Source: Dyella_B jejuensis
Lineage (GTDB): Bacteria > Pseudomonadota > Gammaproteobacteria > Xanthomonadales > Rhodanobacteraceae
DNA: 64,000 nucleotides
Assembly: GCF_044904675.1 (NCBI RefSeq)
Contig: NZ_JADIKJ010000002.1
Coordinates: 310,001 to 374,000 of the forward strand
Direction of reading: 5' to 3'
Under the pieces are notes generated by a model. It did not search any database, was not told the DNA's origin, and was given only the letters and a program-made list of their open reading frames with translations. Below, piece by piece: positions 16,021-23,490 of this stretch (its first letter is position 1; every line of letters starts with the position of its first letter). The translations under genes were made by a program, and so were the position numbers.

Positions 16021-16236
16021 TATGTGTGGATCAAACGCGGCGATCCACGTTTCGAGGCGCGAAAAAGCGCAAACAATCGTCGCGCGATAGATTGATCTGT
16101 GCGCCGTAGTGTGCGTGAGCGCATTTTCTCGATCCTAAGACGCCATGTAGTGCTTCGCCGCACGGACGAATGGCGGTTGTCTAACAGACCGAGCTAGCCA
16201 TCTATGAAATTATTTGCATGTCGGGCGCGCCCATCC
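16021..16236. repeat. Right copy of the 216-bp direct repeat
   Basis: It matches 9818-10033 in the same orientation over the full 216 bases with many point differences but little length change. The two copies bracket the whole RiPP cluster at a distance of about 6 kb, as expected if the cluster was inserted between, or carried with, duplicated flanks. Confidence 0.75.
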
Positions 16237-16848
16237 GCCGAGATGACACCGGCACGCCCGACATGACGCGACTAAAGAATCGCGGATCGCTTGAGTCATC
16301 ACCTCAAACGACCCGCTGGCCACCACCAACTGATGTAGGAGTTGACACTGGTTATGCTCGATCATCTTCGATGTTGTGATTTCGGCGAATAGACGCTCAA
16401 CAGGCAAACTTTGCAGAAAATCTTCTATCGGTACCGCCGCGCCGTTGCCACTAAGCGGCCGTAGAAACTGAAGCCGCTTGTCCAAGAAGTTTTTGGGTGA
16501 GAACGCCGGCTCCTCACCGTTGTCTTTACTCGGCTCCTGTGTCGCAAGAAATTTGAAAAATCGCTTCCAATCTGTCGGCACTACGTTGCTCCCCAACGTC
16601 TCGATGTAACCGCAGTACCAAGGGCCTTCTTGACCGTGACGTGTGTGGCGTCCTCGATTCAGCTCACCACTCGCCCCCTCTCCTACATCATCTGCAGCAC
16701 CAGAGGTGAGCGATGAGTGGACGATCTTTCCGGTACACACTTTGGTTGTCAAAGGGTGGTTTTTGGCGGGAGCGAGCACCGCGTAAATCTTTGTTTCATA
16801 AAGGCGTGCACAGACTTTGCTAACAGACGGCAAGCTAAGTACGTACAT
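16210..16848 (-). CDS. Hypothetical protein, ends built from repeat sequence
   Basis: This 212-codon frame has no family I recognise. Its first 45 codons are read from repeat cluster C, and its last 10 codons are read from the 216-bp repeat (GWARPTCK, matching GWARPICK in the left copy). Only the middle part, with GPWYCGYIETLGSNVVPTDWKRFFKFL, NFLDKRLQFLRPLSG and SLPVERLFAEITTSKMIEHNQ, looks like protein-coding sequence. I infer a gene remnant trapped between the repeats, or a gene whose true start is internal. Function is unknown. Confidence 0.35.
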   Translation of the reverse strand: MYVLSLPSVSKVCARLYETKIYAVLAPAKNHPLTTKVCTGKIVHSSLTSGAADDVGEGASGELNRGRHTRHGQEGPWYCGYIETLGSNVVPTDWKRFFKFLATQEPSKDNGEEPAFSPKNFLDKRLQFLRPLSGNGAAVPIEDFLQSLPVERLFAEITTSKMIEHNQCQLLHQLVVASGSFEVMTQAIRDSLVASCRACRCHLGGWARPTCK

Positions 16849-16931
16849 AGCGCCGCCCTACGGCACACACTTTGGTTTCCAAAAGTGCACAGACATTGGT
16901 GTCAGAGGGGGTGTACATACATTGGCGTCAG
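16732..16931. repeat. Repeat cluster C
   Basis: Members are GGTACACACTTTGGTTGTC (16732-16750), the inverted pair TGCACAGACTTTGC (16807-16820) and GCTAAGTACGTACA (16834-16847), and GGCACACACTTTGGTTTCC (16862-16880). Two direct copies 26 bases apart follow, TGCACAGACATTGGTGTCAG (16886-16905) and TGTACATACATTGGCGTCAG (16912-16931), with AGGGGG between them. The last pair reproduces the 26-base period seen in cluster A. Confidence 0.8.
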
Positions 16932-17024
16932 CCGGCTCGGCTGGCCCTGAGACTAGGCATTAAAGGATGCCTGCCATGGCTGATCGGAGTATCTGCAACC
17001 GCATTAAATGGGCGCCGTCCAGGC

Positions 17025-17070
17025 GACGTCTCCCGGGTTTTGAGTAGTGCAGCGGCTTGGAATCCAAACC
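17025..17070 (+). repeat. Isolated relic of an IS3-type end
   Basis: GACGTCTCCCGGGTTTTGAG, then TAGTGCAGCGGCTTGGAATCC, is similar to the reverse complement of 9608-9657, the 5' end of the IS3 element (GACGTCCCCCCGATTTTGAG, then TAGCGCAGTGATTTGGAGTCC). No transposase sequence follows. It is in inverted orientation to the copy at 9.6 kb, with the RiPP island between them. Confidence 0.6.
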
Positions 17071-17080
17071 AGCGTGCTTA

Positions 17081-17977
17081 TTAATCAGTCCGATAGCGCA
17101 AAGCGTCGCGAAACAACGTGAAGGCAGGTGAACTTTGACGCCTGCTCGGATAGTAAAGGTGGTATCCCGGAAACGACGGGCACCAATCGGAAAGAACGTG
17201 TATCAACCGGCCTTTCGCGACATGCGCCTGCACAATGTCTTCGGGCATATAAGCCAGCCCCAACCCCTTTAGGGCGGCATCCAGGCGCATGGCGATGTTG
17301 TTGAATACCAGCTGGCCTTCAACGCGCACTTTCAGTTTTTCCCCTTTCTTTTCGAACTCCCAGGCGAAGATGCCGCCATAGGTTGGTAAGCGGATGGTGA
17401 TGCAGTTGTGCCGAATGAGATCTTGAGGGGTCTTGGGTCGTGGATGCTGGGCAAAGTATTTCGGTGACCCAACCACGGCCATCCGCACATCGGGACCAAT
17501 GCGCACCGCGATCATATCCTTCGCAATATGCTCGCCCAGCCGGACGCCAGCGTCGAAACCCTCGGCTACGATGTCGGTCAGGCCGTAGTCCACGATGACC
17601 TCGATCTGGATGTCCGGATGATTCGGCAGGATTTTTGAGAGAACGGGCTGCAGCACCGTAATCGCTGCATGTTCGCCTGCCGTAATGCGCAACTTACCTG
17701 CCGGCTTGTCCCGAAACTCGCTAAGCAAAGCCAATTCGGAATTGATCTCTTCAAATCGGGGGGTAATCACCCGCAGCAGATGCTCGCCCGCCTCGGTAGG
17801 CGAAACACTGCGAGTTGTGCGCGCCAGGAGCCGGACACCCAGCCGCTCTTCCAACTGTCGCATGGCCCGGCTCAACGCGGGCTGCGAGATGCCGAGCTGA
17901 GCCGCCGCACGTGTAAAGCTGCGCTCTCGTGCCACGACCGAGAAGATCGCGAGCTGGTCGTAGCTTTCGGCGGCCAT
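17081..17977 (-). CDS. LysR-type transcriptional regulator
   Basis: The 298-residue protein has the LysR N-terminal helix-turn-helix (LAIFSVVARERSFTRAAAQLGISQPALSRAMRQLEERLGVRLLARTTRSVSPTEAG, about residues 8-63). The two-lobed effector domain includes GKLRITAGEHAAITVL, GFDAGVRLGEHIAKDMIAVRIG and GLGLAYMPEDIV. This resembles the aldo-keto-reductase- and antibiotic-linked LysR clade (DsdC/AaeR type). It is divergent from the aldo-keto reductase gene with 87 bases between starts, the classic layout for a LysR regulator and its target. A palindrome at 18011-18028 lies in that gap. Confidence 0.92.
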   Translation of the reverse strand: MAAESYDQLAIFSVVARERSFTRAAAQLGISQPALSRAMRQLEERLGVRLLARTTRSVSPTEAGEHLLRVITPRFEEINSELALLSEFRDKPAGKLRITAGEHAAITVLQPVLSKILPNHPDIQIEVIVDYGLTDIVAEGFDAGVRLGEHIAKDMIAVRIGPDVRMAVVGSPKYFAQHPRPKTPQDLIRHNCITIRLPTYGGIFAWEFEKKGEKLKVRVEGQLVFNNIAMRLDAALKGLGLAYMPEDIVQAHVAKGRLIHVLSDWCPSFPGYHLYYPSRRQSSPAFTLFRDALRYRTD

Positions 17978-18010
17978 TTATCCACTCCAGTTATAAACCC
18001 TTTCCGATTA

Positions 18011-18028
18011 TGCCATCTAGTGATGGCA
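18011..18028. promoter_or_regulatory. Dyad in the LysR / aldo-keto reductase intergenic region
   Basis: TGCCATC (18011-18017), TAGT, GATGGCA (18022-18028) is a perfect 7-4-7 dyad between divergent genes. Its size and the T...A ends fit a LysR binding box (T-N11-A). The match is read directly; the binding is inferred. Confidence 0.6.
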
Positions 18029-18064
18029 ATCCTCCGGCTCTAAATTGGCCACGTGGAGGACACT

Positions 18065-19060
18065 ATGAAAACGCGCAAACTTGGCAACAGCCAACTTGAA
18101 GTATCCGCCGTCGGACTAGGCTGCATGGGCCTGAGCCATGGTTACGGGCCAGCCACAGACCAGAAGGCGGCGATTTCGCTGATCCGTGCCGCCGTGGAAC
18201 GGGGCGTGACGCTCTTCGACACGGCCGAAGTCTATGGTCCTTTCCTCAACGAGGCGGTCGTCGGCGAAGCACTCGCTCCGGTGCGGGAGCGGGTGGTGAT
18301 TGCCACCAAGTTCGGCTTCGATATCAATCCACTGACGGGCGTGCGTGGTAGCGATACCAACAGCCGCCCCGAGCACATCAGGGTTGCAGTCGAGGGGAGT
18401 CTCAAACGGCTGCGTACCGATCACATCGATCTGCTGTTCCAGCATCGCGTCGATCCGCAGGTGCCAATCGAAGATGTGGCCGGTCTAGTCAAGGAGCTGA
18501 TCGCCGAGGGCAAGGTGAAGCACTTCGGGCTGTCAGAGGCAGGCATACAGACGATCAGCCGCGCACATGCTGTGCAACCGGTGACCGCCGTACAGAGCGA
18601 ATACTCGCTATTCTGGCGCGGACCAGAAGTGGAGCTATTACCACTCCTTCAAGAACTCGGTATCGGCTTCGTACCGTTCAGTCCGCTGGGCGCAGGATTT
18701 CTAACCGGCAAGATCGATGAGAACACCAAGTTTGACCCGACCGATTTTCGCAATGTTGTACCTCGCTTCTCTCCCGAAGCACGCCGAGCGAATATGGCGC
18801 TCGTTGACGTGGTCAAGTCGGTGGCCGAACGCAAAGATGCCACACCCGCTCAAATCGCATTGGCGTGGTTGCTTGCACAAAAGCCATGGATAGTGCCGAT
18901 CCCAGGCACCACCAAGCTCCATCGTCTGGATGAAAACCTTGGTGCTGACAGTCTTGGGCTGAGTGCCGAAGATCTAACGCAGATCGACAACGAAGTTTCG
19001 AAGGTTAAGGTAGAAGGCGAACGGTTGCCCGAGGCGGCGCTGAAAATGACCGGCCGATAA
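18065..19060 (+). CDS. Aldo-keto reductase
   Basis: The start at 18065 has GGAGG six bases upstream and gives 331 residues. The (beta/alpha)8 AKR pattern is clear: MKTRKLGNSQLEVSAVGLGCMGLSHGYG, then FDTAEVYGPFLNEAVVGEAL with catalytic Asp and Tyr. KVVIATKFGF-type lysine (VVIATKFGF) and LFQHRVDPQVPIEDV with the catalytic His follow. The end IPGTTKLHRLDENLGA is the NADPH-binding loop. It resembles the YajO/AKR13 group that reduces small aldehydes and ketones in the cytosol. It is probably controlled by the divergent LysR protein. Repeat clusters C and D flank this pair. Confidence 0.9.
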   Translation: MKTRKLGNSQLEVSAVGLGCMGLSHGYGPATDQKAAISLIRAAVERGVTLFDTAEVYGPFLNEAVVGEALAPVRERVVIATKFGFDINPLTGVRGSDTNSRPEHIRVAVEGSLKRLRTDHIDLLFQHRVDPQVPIEDVAGLVKELIAEGKVKHFGLSEAGIQTISRAHAVQPVTAVQSEYSLFWRGPEVELLPLLQELGIGFVPFSPLGAGFLTGKIDENTKFDPTDFRNVVPRFSPEARRANMALVDVVKSVAERKDATPAQIALAWLLAQKPWIVPIPGTTKLHRLDENLGADSLGLSAEDLTQIDNEVSKVKVEGERLPEAALKMTGR

Positions 19061-19108
19061 TGTTTGTAGCCTCGCCAAGAACATTAGCCGCCGGCCTGGA
19101 TTTTTTTA

Positions 19109-19281
19109 GCGCATGCTTTGGTTGCCAAAAGGCCCGGCCAAGCATCCGTCATGTAAGCATAACCGGCTGATTTAATTGCACCTGCACATACTTTGCTATT
19201 CGACAGCAGCCAAAGTATGTGCACGGCAAGCAGAAATTACACCCACTTTGGTTTCCAAAAGTGCCCACACATTGGGGCCAG
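19109..19281. repeat. Repeat cluster D
   Basis: GCGCATGCTTTGGTTGCC (19109-19126) is followed by an inverted pair, TGCACATACTTTGC (19183-19196) and CAAAGTATGTGCA (19211-19223). TACACCCACTTTGGTTTCC (19238-19256) and TGCCCACACATTGGGGCCAG (19262-19281) come next. The order is the same as in cluster C. It fills most of the gap between the aldo-keto reductase gene and the nitrilase-like membrane protein gene. Confidence 0.75.
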
Positions 19282-19303
19282 TTCCGTGCCGACTCCGACT
19301 TGT

Positions 19304-20761
19304 TCAAGCACGAACCGGATGCGTTTGACCGGAGCTTTCTGCCGGCGCCTTGTACGGAACGAAAGCCAATACCAGCCATGCCGTCAGCGCGATCAAGTCC
19401 AGCCATGCGAACCAGTCTCCCCATTGCGCATAGAGCGTGTGCGTTTCGCGCAGCGGAAGATCGCCCACCAATTCGGCATCGCCAGCTTCGCTGGAAGCTT
19501 CCGCCACGACGCGGCCACGGTCGTCGCTGAGCGTGAGCCGGCCGGCATGCGCGGCGCGCGCGACGGCGAAGCCGCTTTCCACGCCGCGCATGATCGCAAT
19601 GCGACTGTGTAGCCAGCCGTCTACGGTAAAATCCGAAGCGGGTACCAGCAACAGTTGCGCGCGGCGCGCGGCATAAGCGTCGCCAATGTCATGGAAATCC
19701 ATGTCCTTGCAGATCGCCAATCCGATGCGCGGGTCGCCTTGAAGCATGGTGTAGTTGTCGCCCGGTATAAAAGGGTCCATGCCGGGGAGCAAATGGTGTT
19801 TGATGTAGGTGGCCGTGGACGTGGCGCCAGGTTGAAACACCATCAGCATGTTGCGATGTCCGCGCGGATCGCCGTGGAAGTCGACGCCGGAAGCTACGAT
19901 CAGATCGCGCTGTTTCGACATTTGAGAAAATGCGGGAATGCCCGTATCCGCGGTGGCGAATGTCCCTTCTGGAGCCAGCACGATATGTGCACCGTCGTCG
20001 GCGAGACGACCGAATGCTTCCATGTAACGTGCTTCGAGCGCTTGCCCCTTCGGCTCGCTCAATGCAGCCAGGGTCGGCTTTTGCAACGATACCAGGCCAA
20101 TGCGCATCGTTCCGGTCGCCGGAGCCTGAAGTCGCCAGCCGCCATACGCCACCGTGCCGGCCAGCAAAATAGCTGTAACCACGGCCACCGTGACACGACT
20201 GCGTCTGGAAGCGCGCGGCGTCGCCTGCAACGCGATGGCCGTGGGCACCAGCAGCAACAGAAAACCGATGCCCCAGATGCCGGTTATCGCCGCAACTTGA
20301 ATCACGGCCAGCGCATCCATTTGCGTGTAGCTGATATTGGAAAACGTGGCGTGCGGCGAACGCAGATTCGTGACGTATTCGATGGCGACCCACATCGTCG
20401 GCACCGCCAGTGCGGCGGCCAGCGTATGACCGCGCAGCAGCAATCGCCGATACAGCAGCACGCACAGCATCAACATGACGCCCGATGCGCTGATCGCATA
20501 CACATCGAAAAGCCAAGGCAGGCCGATATACGTGTGGAGATAAGTCCAGACGCTAAACGCACCTGCGGTATACGCGACAAAAGCCGAGAAGGCGGCCGAG
20601 CGCGCTTGAACCCGTGGTGCGAGCCATAGCACGGGCAACGGTGCGAGCCATGTCAGCCACCAGTGCGGATGTATGCCGCTACCGAACCACCAGCACAGCG
20701 CGGAGAGGGCGGTCGCTGCAAACCAGGCCTGCAGCGCGGAATAATCATGCCTTGATGCCAT
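19304..20761 (-). CDS. Membrane nitrilase-superfamily protein, Lnt-like
   Basis: The 485-residue protein has about six N-terminal membrane segments (1-210), a carbon-nitrogen hydrolase domain (about 218-450) and a last membrane helix near 455-475. This is the layout of apolipoprotein N-acyltransferase. The catalytic triad is present as Glu265 (LAPEGTF), Lys321 (YIKHHLLPGMD) and Cys351 (LAICKDMDF). The motif around Cys differs from typical Lnt (CYE), so the substrate may not be lipoproteins. It starts inside the tetR gene (17-base overlap) and so belongs to a TetR-controlled unit. A secondary acyltransferase or amidase role is likely; the housekeeping Lnt is probably elsewhere. Confidence 0.75.
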   Translation of the reverse strand: MASRHDYSALQAWFAATALSALCWWFGSGIHPHWWLTWLAPLPVLWLAPRVQARSAAFSAFVAYTAGAFSVWTYLHTYIGLPWLFDVYAISASGVMLMLCVLLYRRLLLRGHTLAAALAVPTMWVAIEYVTNLRSPHATFSNISYTQMDALAVIQVAAITGIWGIGFLLLLVPTAIALQATPRASRRSRVTVAVVTAILLAGTVAYGGWRLQAPATGTMRIGLVSLQKPTLAALSEPKGQALEARYMEAFGRLADDGAHIVLAPEGTFATADTGIPAFSQMSKQRDLIVASGVDFHGDPRGHRNMLMVFQPGATSTATYIKHHLLPGMDPFIPGDNYTMLQGDPRIGLAICKDMDFHDIGDAYAARRAQLLLVPASDFTVDGWLHSRIAIMRGVESGFAVARAAHAGRLTLSDDRGRVVAEASSEAGDAELVGDLPLRETHTLYAQWGDWFAWLDLIALTAWLVLAFVPYKAPAESSGQTHPVRA

Positions 20762-21326
20762 CGAGCAACCTCCTCAAGGATTGCAAGTAGAAAGCGCGAA
20801 ACTGCGCCTCGTCATAGCTGAAACGTCCGGCGCGATAGAGCGCAATCAAGCCATGCTGGTGCGCCCAGATCGTCATCGTGACGTCGTGCGGGTCGTCTTG
20901 CTTCAACAAGCCTTTCGCCATGCCTTCGATCACGGCGTCAAGTGCGACATTGAAGGTGGGCGAAAGGCGCGCATGAAAATCTTCCGGGTAACGCCGCGCA
21001 TCGTCGCGACGCACCGAAAAGGCGTGATCGAATAAATGCGGATGCGTCAGCGCATAATCCAGATAGGGTTCCATTAACGCGACCAGCCGCTTTAGCACGT
21101 CCCGGCTTCGCGCGCGCGATTTCCATTCGTGCGCGACGCTTTGGAAGCTGTCGTCGGAGAGCTTTTTCAGCAGCGCGTCCCGATTTGGAAAATGGCGATA
21201 GATCGCCATGGGCGTAATGCCCACCGCATCGGCGACGCGACGCATGGTCACCGCGTCGGCGCCTTCGCGTTCAAACAACACGCGCGCGGCCTTGAGAATC
21301 TTTTCGGGGGTCGTCAGGCGGGCCAT
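20745..21326 (-). CDS. TetR family regulator
   Basis: The protein is 193 residues from ATG 21326. The N-terminal TetR domain reads RLTTPEKILKAARVLFEREGADAVTMRRVADAVGITPMAIYRHFPNRDALLKKL. The C-terminal helical ligand domain contains YLDYALTHPHLFDHAF, as in the WHG/TetR_C_33 group. A 21-bp palindrome covers the start codon (21324-21344), a strong case for self-repression. The next gene overlaps by 17 bases and is the obvious regulated partner. A start further upstream at 21362 would place the palindrome inside the coding region and is less likely. Confidence 0.88.
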   Translation of the reverse strand: MARLTTPEKILKAARVLFEREGADAVTMRRVADAVGITPMAIYRHFPNRDALLKKLSDDSFQSVAHEWKSRARSRDVLKRLVALMEPYLDYALTHPHLFDHAFSVRRDDARRYPEDFHARLSPTFNVALDAVIEGMAKGLLKQDDPHDVTMTIWAHQHGLIALYRAGRFSYDEAQFRAFYLQSLRRLLDGIKA

Positions 21327-21344
21327 GTATACAGTGTATACATG
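21324..21344. promoter_or_regulatory. Palindromic operator over the tetR start
   Basis: CATGTATACA (21324-21333), G, TGTATACATG (21335-21344) is a perfect 10-1-10 dyad. It covers the tetR start codon, so TetR binding would block its own transcript and that of the nitrilase-like gene. Confidence 0.75.
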
Positions 21345-21737
21345 ATGGCCGCGACACGGCAATGCTTACTAATGGGCTAGTCGGGTCGTGTCACAAAGCG
21401 ACCGCCGGAAAAAGCGGGGCACGACTTTGGAGGCAGTTTGCTGGCCGCCACAAGTGGTTTTTTTGTTCGCTCGGGCGTTCCCAGGCCAGGTACGCCCCGA
21501 ATCGGCAGATACGCGAAGGTATGGTATGAGCATTATCCAAGGTCCGCTTTCGAAGGCGGACGGTTCTCAAAGCCTCCAGCACTTACTTTGGCTGTCAAAA
21601 GCTTCGTATGTGCACGGTACGCACAAGTCACCATTTTGGTCGCACGGCGGGTAGCGCCACGATCGCTCGCTTCAATTGCTCCCTGCGTCGTTGCTGGAAA
21701 GACTCAAGCCTCTTTTACACAAAATCGGCATCAAGCC
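21345..21737. other. Intergenic stretch with degenerate repeat cluster E
   Basis: No gene is supported here. CAGCACTTACTTTGGCTGTC (21577-21596), CGTATGTGCACG and CACAAGTCACCATTTTGGTCGCAC are weak relatives of the repeat family in clusters A-D. A small hairpin GTCCGC/GCGGAC lies at 21542-21561. The stretch separates the TetR module from the desaturase/type III PKS module. Confidence 0.5.
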
Positions 21738-22826
21738 CTATCTGGGGCAGGTCGACTCGGCGACTTGTATTTCTTCGTGGTCCCGCTCGCCACCCGAGGC
21801 ATGCAGGAACGACGGAGACACATCCTTGATTGCCGACTTGCCGCTCCATGGTAGCGCGTCACGATAAACGGAGATGGCATCGCGTTTGCGAAGATTTGCC
21901 ATGTAAAACGGAAACGGTTCCTCGTGCGGATGAACATACCCGCGCGCAAGCATGTACCTGCGTATGCGATTCAACCGGTACCAGGGGGCGGCCGGAAATA
22001 GGTGATGTTCCGAGTGGCGATTGAAGTTCATCGCCAGGATGGTGGACAACCACTCGGGCATGTTCGCTGATCTGGCGATGTTGTCCTGCGCCGAAACAGG
22101 AATGGGTTCCGAGTTGGTATCTGAAAGATGCGAGAACAGCTCCAGATGCTGCGGCAAAGTCACGTTCTCCGTCACAAAGAGAAAGATGAGCAGCATCGGC
22201 AAAAAGTAGGATGCGTATACCGAAAATCCCAGCCACATGATGATTGCGAGGTGGGTGAATACGCAAAACAGATCGGAAAACAATCCAATCCGGGCGTTGT
22301 GGAAGTCACGGGCACGATATCGTTCCACTGGGTAGGCCCAGAATATCCCGTAGAAGAACTTCGAGATGGTCAAGGGTATCCACAGCTTCCATGTCGCACG
22401 GATCAATCCGAGCTTGGCTGCGGGAGCGTGATACAGACTGAGCAAATGACTCTGGGTTGGATCCTTGTCCACCACGCCAACCCAGCGATGGTGCGTGAGA
22501 TGGATATTGCGCCATGGATAATAGGGGACAAGGCAGAAAATACTCGCAAGGTGACCGGTCAATGCGTTCCAGGTCTGGCTGGTAAATAAAGTCTTGTGTC
22601 CGCACTCATGGAGAATCGCAAACCAGCGGAAAATGACCACGCCGGATGCCAGTTCAAGGAGCCAGAAACTGGCGCTCCAGCGATTAACCAGGGTCAGTCC
22701 ATAAACAAGCAGGACAGACAAGGTAAGTTCGAAGGTAACCATGAGGACACCATACAGGTTAATGGGGTCCAGTAATCCATCTCGTTTGAATTGGCTCTGC
22801 AATATCTTGAAGTCGCCAGTATTCAT
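21738..22826 (-). CDS. Membrane fatty acid desaturase
   Basis: Starting at ATG 22826 gives 362 residues; the upstream extension is not homologous. The three histidine boxes of di-iron membrane desaturases are complete: HECGH (73-77), HLTHH (109-113) and HSEHH (271-275). Several hydrophobic helices lie between (25-70, 90-105, 185-222). Such enzymes add double bonds to acyl chains or hydroxylate lipids at the inner membrane, using electrons from a ferredoxin or similar carrier. It is last in a minus-strand run with the type III PKS, aldo-keto reductase and NTF2-like genes, 183 bases after the last of these. It may therefore act on the acyl starter or tail of the polyketide; this is inference. 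Confidence 0.88.
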   Translation of the reverse strand: MNTGDFKILQSQFKRDGLLDPINLYGVLMVTFELTLSVLLVYGLTLVNRWSASFWLLELASGVVIFRWFAILHECGHKTLFTSQTWNALTGHLASIFCLVPYYPWRNIHLTHHRWVGVVDKDPTQSHLLSLYHAPAAKLGLIRATWKLWIPLTISKFFYGIFWAYPVERYRARDFHNARIGLFSDLFCVFTHLAIIMWLGFSVYASYFLPMLLIFLFVTENVTLPQHLELFSHLSDTNSEPIPVSAQDNIARSANMPEWLSTILAMNFNRHSEHHLFPAAPWYRLNRIRRYMLARGYVHPHEEPFPFYMANLRKRDAISVYRDALPWSGKSAIKDVSPSFLHASGGERDHEEIQVAESTCPR

Positions 22827-23009
22827 GATGAACGCCTCGAATAAATGATGCTCGCAAAGCTGTCGAGCGGAACCTGGAAACCTGCCCGAAGGCGAACGGA
22901 CATGACGTGCCATCGGGCAAGCTGGTGCAACCCCGGGGAACAGGGTCAGATGATCTACAAGACTCACTCTGGCCAACCTGCTCTCCCCATGTCGAAAAGG
23001 AGATTTACC

Positions 23010-23474
23010 TCAATGACTCATCCCGCTATTTGTTGCGGACAGGCTTGTGTTCCGGCCATCGAGCCAAATAAGGCCCGGTGAAATATCGCCCATGAGGAAT
23101 CGGCCCAGGGCCGAGGCATCGTAGGCATTTTCCCAATGCTCGATGATTCGTCCATCGCGGAATCGCCACAAGCCGCAGAAAGGCATGCCGATGCTCTCGT
23201 TGCCGCTGCGTGCTCTCAGCGTGCCGATCACGGCACCGAAGTATTCGTTCGCGGTGATATGTTGGACGTCCATGACAAGGCTGCCGTTGGTCAAACGAAT
23301 CAGGTCGAGCTCCTTTTCGAGCACGGCCTTTTTCCCGATGACAAATGCGGGACCACCTGAGGCGCCGCGATCGGCGGTATGCAACACGACATCATCATCG
23401 ACATACCTGTCGATGCATCTCAAATCGGCATAGACGGCGCGCAGCGTTTCGACATTGGCGTGCAAGGCTGGCAT
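23010..23474 (-). CDS. NTF2-like / SnoaL-type protein
   Basis: The 154-residue protein reads as an NTF2-like cone fold: a helical start (VETLRAVYADLRCIDRYVDDDVVLHTADRG), the middle strands DLIRLTNGSLVMDVQHITANEYFGAVIGTL, and the family end FCGLWRFRDGRIIEHWENAYD. SnoaL-like members include polyketide cyclases and small isomerases. It has GAGGAG upstream of its start and lies 16 bases after the aldo-keto reductase gene, so it is co-transcribed with the type III PKS. A cyclase or tailoring role is possible, but NTF2-like proteins have many other roles. Confidence 0.78.
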   Translation of the reverse strand: MPALHANVETLRAVYADLRCIDRYVDDDVVLHTADRGASGGPAFVIGKKAVLEKELDLIRLTNGSLVMDVQHITANEYFGAVIGTLRARSGNESIGMPFCGLWRFRDGRIIEHWENAYDASALGRFLMGDISPGLIWLDGRNTSLSATNSGMSH

Positions 23475-23490
23475 GATCGTTACTCCTCGC

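Noticed and set aside
15852..16109. Plus-strand frame with CVDQTRRSTFR shared with a frame at 9.8-9.9 kb
   Set aside because: The shared piece is just the translated 216-bp direct repeat; neither frame has a start signal or family.
8169..19281. Repeat clusters as CRISPR arrays or integron attC sites
   Set aside because: Units are short, few, partly inverted and not separated by constant-length unique spacers; no cas or integrase gene is present, and the attC core GTTRRRY/RYYYAAC pattern is absent.
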